Source: Flavobacteriaceae bacterium (GTDB taxonomy: Bacteria > Bacteroidota > Bacteroidia > Flavobacteriales > Flavobacteriaceae). From it: a DNA stretch of 9,538 nt. This document shows, one piece after another, positions 5,636-9,538 of the stretch. Where the stretch lies: contig CANKLK010000084.1 in assembly GCA_947482805.1 (NCBI GenBank), positions 1-9,538 of the forward strand. The letters are read 5' to 3'. The position numbers were made by a program, and so were the translations under genes. Position 1 is the first letter of the stretch, and every line of letters starts with the position of its first letter. The notes beneath the pieces are model-generated. The model did no database searches and was not told where the DNA came from. It saw only the letters and a program-made list of their open reading frames with translations.

Positions 5636-8179
5636 ATGGATGATAATTTTTCACCAAGAGTTAAAGATGTGATAACCTACAGCAAAGAAGAGGCTTTGCG
5701 TTTAGGTCATGACTTCATTGGAACTGAGCATTTAATGCTTGGTATTTTAAGAGATGGAAATGGTAAAGCAATTACTATTCTCAATAATCTTTCTATTGAT
5801 TTAGAACATTTACGGAAAAAGGTTGAAGTACTCAGCCCAGCAAATCCAAATGTGGAAATCAGTAACGAAAAGAAAAATCTACACTTGACTCGTCAAGCGG
5901 AACGCGCATTGAAAACTACTTTTCTTGAAGCTAAAGTATTTCAAAGTTCGTCTATCAGTACGGCACATCTATTATTGTGTATTTTAAGAAATGAGAATGA
6001 CCCAACAACCAAACTACTGCATCGTCTTAAAATAGACTATAATGTAGTTAAAGAACAATATTTAAACATGACACCAAGCGAAGAAGATTTTAATGATAAT
6101 TTGCCAACAAACGAATCTTATAATGACGACTCAGGTCAAGATGACAGTTTGAAAGAAGGCAGTTTTAATAATCCGGCAAATAAGACCAATAAAAAATCTA
6201 AAACGCCTGTTTTGGATAATTTTGGGCGTGATTTAACCGAGATGGCAGAAGAAGGAAAACTCGACCCAGTGGTTGGTCGTGAAAAAGAGATTGAAAGAGT
6301 TTCTCAAATTCTTAGTAGAAGAAAGAAAAACAATCCACTATTAATCGGTGAACCTGGTGTTGGTAAATCTGCCATAGCCGAAGGTTTAGCATTGCGAATT
6401 ATTCAAAAAAAAGTATCTCGGATTTTATTCAACAAAAGAGTGGTGACTTTAGATTTAGCGTCTTTAGTTGCCGGAACAAAATACCGTGGACAATTTGAAG
6501 AAAGAATGAAAGCCGTGATGAACGAATTAGAAAAGAATGACGATATTATTCTTTTCATTGATGAAATTCACACTATCGTAGGTGCTGGTGGCGCAACAGG
6601 TTCGCTTGATGCTTCCAATATGTTCAAACCAGCGCTAGCAAGAGGCGAAATACAATGTATTGGCGCTACTACACTTGATGAATACAGACAGTATATTGAA
6701 AAAGACGGTGCGTTAGAAAGACGTTTCCAAAAAGTAATTGTTGAACCAACTTCGGTTGAAGAAACTATTACGATTTTAAATAATATCAAAAACAAATACG
6801 AAGATCACCATAGCGTAACATACACTGACGAAGCAATTGAAGCCTGTGTTAAATTGACCAACAGGTATATGTCGGAGCGTTTTCTTCCGGACAAAGCTAT
6901 TGATGCTTTGGATGAAGCTGGTTCAAGAGTTCACATTACCAATATTGATGTTCCAAAACAGATTTTGGATTTAGAACGTCAGTTGGAAGAAGTGCGCGAT
7001 TTGAAAAATTCAGTAGTCAAAAAACAGAAATATGAGGAAGCGGCCAAACTTCGTGACGATGAAAAGCGTTTAGAAAAAGACTTAGCCATCGCACAAGAAC
7101 AATGGGAAGAAGATTCTAAAAGTAATCGTATTCAGGTAACTGAAGATAATGTTGCCGATGTTGTATCAATGATGACAGGAATCCCTGTGAATCGTATTGC
7201 ACAAACAGAAAGTAACAAATTGGCCCACTTACCTGATTTAATCAAAGGAAAAGTAATTGGTCAAGATGAAGCGGTATTAAAAATCTCTCGTTCGATTCAA
7301 AGAAATCGTGCCGGTTTGAAAGACCCAAATCGCCCGATTGGTTCGTTTATTTTCTTAGGACAAACCGGTGTTGGAAAAACACAGTTAGCCAAAGTCTTAG
7401 CCAAAGAATTATTCGACTCTGAAGATGCTTTGATTAGAATTGACATGAGCGAATACATGGAGAAATTCGCTATTTCCAGATTAATCGGTGCTCCTCCGGG
7501 ATATGTAGGTTATGAAGAAGGTGGGCAATTAACAGAAAAAGTCAGAAGAAAACCTTATTGTGTGGTGCTTTTAGATGAAATTGAAAAAGCACATCCCGAT
7601 GTTTTCAACATGATGTTGCAAGTTTTAGATGATGGTTATCTTACTGATAGTTTAGGTCGAAAAATCGATTTCAAAAACACGATAATCATTATGACTTCTA
7701 ATGTTGGTGCACGACAATTGAAAGATTTTGGACAAGGTGTTGGATTCGGAACTGCAGCAAAAATTGCGCAAGCCGATGATAATTCAAAGAGCATTATCGA
7801 AAATGCTTTGAAGAAAACTTTTGCTCCTGAATTCTTAAACCGAATAGACGACGTAATTGTATTTAATCCGTTAGAAAAACACGATATCGATTTGATTATC
7901 GAAATCGAATTAAAGAAACTATTTGGTAGAGTTTCAGAATTAGGATACACATTAAATCTTTCAGATACAGCTAAAGCATTCATAGCTGAAAAAGGTTTTG
8001 ACAAACAATTTGGAGCGCGTCCACTTAAAAGAGCTATTCAAAAATATGTTGAAGATGCATTAGCAGAGGAAATAATCACTTCCAAAATTGCATCGGGGGA
8101 TATTATCTTTATGGATTTAGACGAAACTTCACAAGAGTTAACCGTTGCCATTCAAAAAGCAAAAAAATCTGCTAATTAA
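5636..8179 (+). CDS. clpC: ClpC-type AAA+ unfoldase (Clp protease ATP-binding subunit)
   Basis: Hexameric Hsp100 unfoldase that feeds proteins to the ClpP peptidase. The 847 residues show the full ClpC layout. The two-repeat N-domain (about 1-145) is followed by a polar, acidic linker (146-190). The first AAA+ module has Walker A GEPGVGKS (238-245), pore loop KYRG (282-285), Walker B IILFIDE (304-310) and arginine finger ALERRF (359-364). The coiled-coil UVR/M-domain spans about 445-490 ([16 protein letters not shown]). The second AAA+ module has Walker A GQTGVGKT (575-582), pore loop GYVGY (622-626), Walker B VVLLDE (643-648), sensor-1 N689 and sensor-2 GARPLKR (793-799). The VGF tripeptide at 702-704 is the ClpP-docking loop, so it should partner with ClpP rather than act alone as ClpB does; the short M-domain also argues against ClpB. 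No mcsA, mcsB or ctsR lies beside it, unlike the Bacillus clpC operon. Confidence 0.96.
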   Translation: MDDNFSPRVKDVITYSKEEALRLGHDFIGTEHLMLGILRDGNGKAITILNNLSIDLEHLRKKVEVLSPANPNVEISNEKKNLHLTRQAERALKTTFLEAKVFQSSSISTAHLLLCILRNENDPTTKLLHRLKIDYNVVKEQYLNMTPSEEDFNDNLPTNESYNDDSGQDDSLKEGSFNNPANKTNKKSKTPVLDNFGRDLTEMAEEGKLDPVVGREKEIERVSQILSRRKKNNPLLIGEPGVGKSAIAEGLALRIIQKKVSRILFNKRVVTLDLASLVAGTKYRGQFEERMKAVMNELEKNDDIILFIDEIHTIVGAGGATGSLDASNMFKPALARGEIQCIGATTLDEYRQYIEKDGALERRFQKVIVEPTSVEETITILNNIKNKYEDHHSVTYTDEAIEACVKLTNRYMSERFLPDKAIDALDEAGSRVHITNIDVPKQILDLERQLEEVRDLKNSVVKKQKYEEAAKLRDDEKRLEKDLAIAQEQWEEDSKSNRIQVTEDNVADVVSMMTGIPVNRIAQTESNKLAHLPDLIKGKVIGQDEAVLKISRSIQRNRAGLKDPNRPIGSFIFLGQTGVGKTQLAKVLAKELFDSEDALIRIDMSEYMEKFAISRLIGAPPGYVGYEEGGQLTEKVRRKPYCVVLLDEIEKAHPDVFNMMLQVLDDGYLTDSLGRKIDFKNTIIIMTSNVGARQLKDFGQGVGFGTAAKIAQADDNSKSIIENALKKTFAPEFLNRIDDVIVFNPLEKHDIDLIIEIELKKLFGRVSELGYTLNLSDTAKAFIAEKGFDKQFGARPLKRAIQKYVEDALAEEIITSKIASGDIIFMDLDETSQELTVAIQKAKKSAN

Positions 8180-8201
8180 GATATAAAAATTATTTAAATT
8201 C

Positions 8202-8252
8202 AAACCACGAATTTTCGAATTGACATAACAAATTCTGAATTCGTGGTTTTTT
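8202..8252 (+). terminator. Terminator after clpC, possibly an attenuator for rimK
   Basis: A perfect 12-bp stem, AAACCACGAATT (8202-8213) with AATTCGTGGTTT (8238-8249), is capped by an inner 5-bp stem GAATT/AATTC (8217-8221 and 8231-8235). It ends in a run of six T (8247-8252). It begins 22 bases after the clpC stop. Since the T-run ends only 12 bases before the rimK start codon, any clpC read-through would have to pass this hairpin. Confidence 0.8.
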
Positions 8253-8253
8253 A

Positions 8254-8263
8254 TTACCGGTAA
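8254..8263. promoter_or_regulatory. 10-bp palindrome just upstream of the rimK start
   Basis: TTACCGGTAA is a perfect palindrome ending one base before the ATG at 8265. It occupies the ribosome-binding region, where bound protein or RNA pairing could affect initiation. It is unusually GC-centred for this AT-rich gap. A role is speculative. Confidence 0.3.
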
Positions 8264-8264
8264 C

Positions 8265-9538
8265 ATGCAACAAGAAAAAGAAGAAAAAGAAGAAAAAAAA
8301 ATAATATTAGGCTCCGAGGAATGGTGCACATTTCCCGAGTTATCTATACCTTTCATCAAAGCACGTGTAGATTCTGGCGCTAAAACTTCGGCTTTGCACG
8401 CTATTAACATCGCTCCATTCATAAAAGAGTCTGAAAACTGGGTTAAATTTGACATCAACCCTATTCAAAATGATTTGAAAACCGTAATTCATTGCGAAGC
8501 CAGACTTATTGACAGACGTATCGTAAAAAGTTCAAGTGGCTTTCGGGAACAACGATGTGTTATTCAGACCAAACTAAAAATAGGGGCTGATATTTGGGAA
8601 ATTGAAATGACGTTAACCAATCGAGATTCGATGGGTTTTAGAATGCTCCTAGGCCGGGAAGCAATGAGTGGTCGGATTTTGGTTGATCCGGAAAAAAAAT
8701 ACCTGTTGAATCAACCATCGTTAGAAAATCTAAAAGAATTATACGTTGAAACTATACCAAACAAAACTGGTTTACGAATTGGTCTTTTAGCAAGCAATCC
8801 TGATTTGTATAGTAATCGACGAATTATGGAAGCCGGTGAATTGCGTGGACACGAAATGCACTTTCTAAACATTAAAGAATGTTATATGAAGCTCGATGCA
8901 GACAAACCAGAGATTCATTATCGCGGTGGAAAAATTTTAGATAACTTTGATGCTATTATTCCCAGAATCCGCCCAAGCATTACATTTTATGGTTGTGCCT
9001 TAACCCGACAATTTCAAGCAATGAAAGTATTTTGTTTAAATTCAGCTTCTGCTATAACACAGTCAAGAGACAAACTTTTTTCATTGCAATTATTGTTGCG
9101 AAATGGTATAGATATACCAACAACTGGCTTTGCCAATTCGCCTTTGGACACAGACAATTTGATAAAAATGGTTGGTGGACCGCCTTTAATTATAAAATTA
9201 CTCGAAGGCACTCAGGGAAAAGGTGTGGTTTTGGCAGAAACCAAAAAAGCAGCGGAATCTGTTATTAATGCCTTTAAAAGCCTAAATGCAAATATTTTGG
9301 TGCAGGAATTTATTAAAGAAGCTGATGGTAAGGATTTACGCTTATTTGTTGTAAATGGAAAAGTGGTGGCTGCTATACAAAGAGAAGCCGCACCCGGTGA
9401 ATTCAGAGCAAATATTCATATGGGAGGAACTGCTTCAGTTATTAAACCAACTTCAGATGAAAAACGAATGGCAGTTAAAGCAGCAAAAGCAATGGATTTG
9501 AAAGTTGCTGGAGTCGATATAATCCGATCATCTAAAGG
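8265..9538 (+). CDS. rimK: RimB-like protease domain fused to RimK glutamate ligase (partial, 3' end missing)
   Basis: An open frame of 424 codons without a stop, cut by the right edge. Residues 1-12 are a charged Lys/Glu tract. Residues about 13-145 form a retropepsin-like domain of the so-called ATP-dependent zinc protease (RimB) family, with [13 protein letters not shown] (34-46, catalytic-type Asp36-Ser-Gly) and MLLGREAM (127-134). From about residue 168 comes a RimK-type ATP-grasp ligase: [14 protein letters not shown] (171-184), [18 protein letters not shown] (233-250), SRDK (267-270), ATP-binding [15 protein letters not shown] (311-325), [16 protein letters not shown] (347-362) and GVDIIRSSK (416-424). 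RimK adds glutamates to the C-terminus of ribosomal protein S6 in E. coli. The expected metal-binding EVNSSPG motif lies beyond the window. ATG 8265 is the first in-frame start after an upstream stop at 8184-8186. The substrate in this organism is inferred. Confidence 0.92.
   Translation, partial: MQQEKEEKEEKKIILGSEEWCTFPELSIPFIKARVDSGAKTSALHAINIAPFIKESENWVKFDINPIQNDLKTVIHCEARLIDRRIVKSSSGFREQRCVIQTKLKIGADIWEIEMTLTNRDSMGFRMLLGREAMSGRILVDPEKKYLLNQPSLENLKELYVETIPNKTGLRIGLLASNPDLYSNRRIMEAGELRGHEMHFLNIKECYMKLDADKPEIHYRGGKILDNFDAIIPRIRPSITFYGCALTRQFQAMKVFCLNSASAITQSRDKLFSLQLLLRNGIDIPTTGFANSPLDTDNLIKMVGGPPLIIKLLEGTQGKGVVLAETKKAAESVINAFKSLNANILVQEFIKEADGKDLRLFVVNGKVVAAIQREAAPGEFRANIHMGGTASVIKPTSDEKRMAVKAAKAMDLKVAGVDIIRSSK

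Noticed and set aside
6568..8004. Minus-strand open frames at 6568-6795 and 7636-8004 within clpC
   Set aside because: Antisense to the conserved AAA+ modules of clpC; no domain or leader supports them.
8138..8458. Minus-strand open frame of 106 codons over the clpC end and rimK start
   Set aside because: It runs through the clpC terminator and antisense to the RimB-like domain; explained by those features.
8993..9268. Open frames on both strands within the right-hand end (8993-9268 plus, 9014-9211 minus)
   Set aside because: The real coding frame here is the RimK ATP-grasp domain, open to the window edge; these are out-of-frame shadows.

Overview
The window is AT-rich chromosomal DNA that looks like a Flavobacterium or close relative (Bacteroidota, Flavobacteriaceae). 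The evidence is the gene products, secretion signals ending in 'SFAQ', A/T-rich leaders without Shine-Dalgarno sequences, a TAnnTTTG-type -7 promoter element and the style of GyrA. It is mostly housekeeping sequence. I see no tRNA, rRNA, CRISPR array, insertion sequence, prophage or toxin-antitoxin module.

Layout. (1) 1-580, minus strand: the start of ribonuclease Z (rnz, cut by the window edge), preceded by a 110-residue STAS-like protein that probably shares its operon. A 12-bp direct repeat lies in the gap. (2) 581-880: a 300-bp region with several short palindromes and a good Bacteroidetes -7 box, leading into a 124-residue secreted protein of unknown function (881-1255, plus). (3) 1296-1326: a strong, probably bidirectional terminator between that gene and a convergent TPR gene. 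(4) 1355-5372, minus strand: gyrA followed by a secreted TPR-repeat protein, with a 12-bp hairpin in the 70-bp gap. (5) 5373-5635: the divergent gyrA/clpC promoter region, with a 10-bp perfect inverted repeat. (6) 5636-8179, plus: clpC, encoding the AAA+ unfoldase of a ClpCP protease, followed by a strong hairpin. (7) 8265-9538, plus: a RimB-like aspartic-protease domain fused to a RimK ATP-grasp glutamate ligase. It has no stop in the window and runs off the right edge.

How the genes relate. rnz (tRNA 3' processing), gyrA (supercoiling), clpC (protein turnover) and rimK (post-translational modification, ribosomal protein S6 in E. coli) are separate core functions rather than one pathway. The parts least explained by known biology are the small secreted protein with its palindrome-rich upstream region, the STAS-like partner of rnz, and the joining of a protease domain and a ligase domain in one RimB-RimK polypeptide. 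No clearly new system is evident; the small secreted protein locus is the best candidate for unexplored biology.
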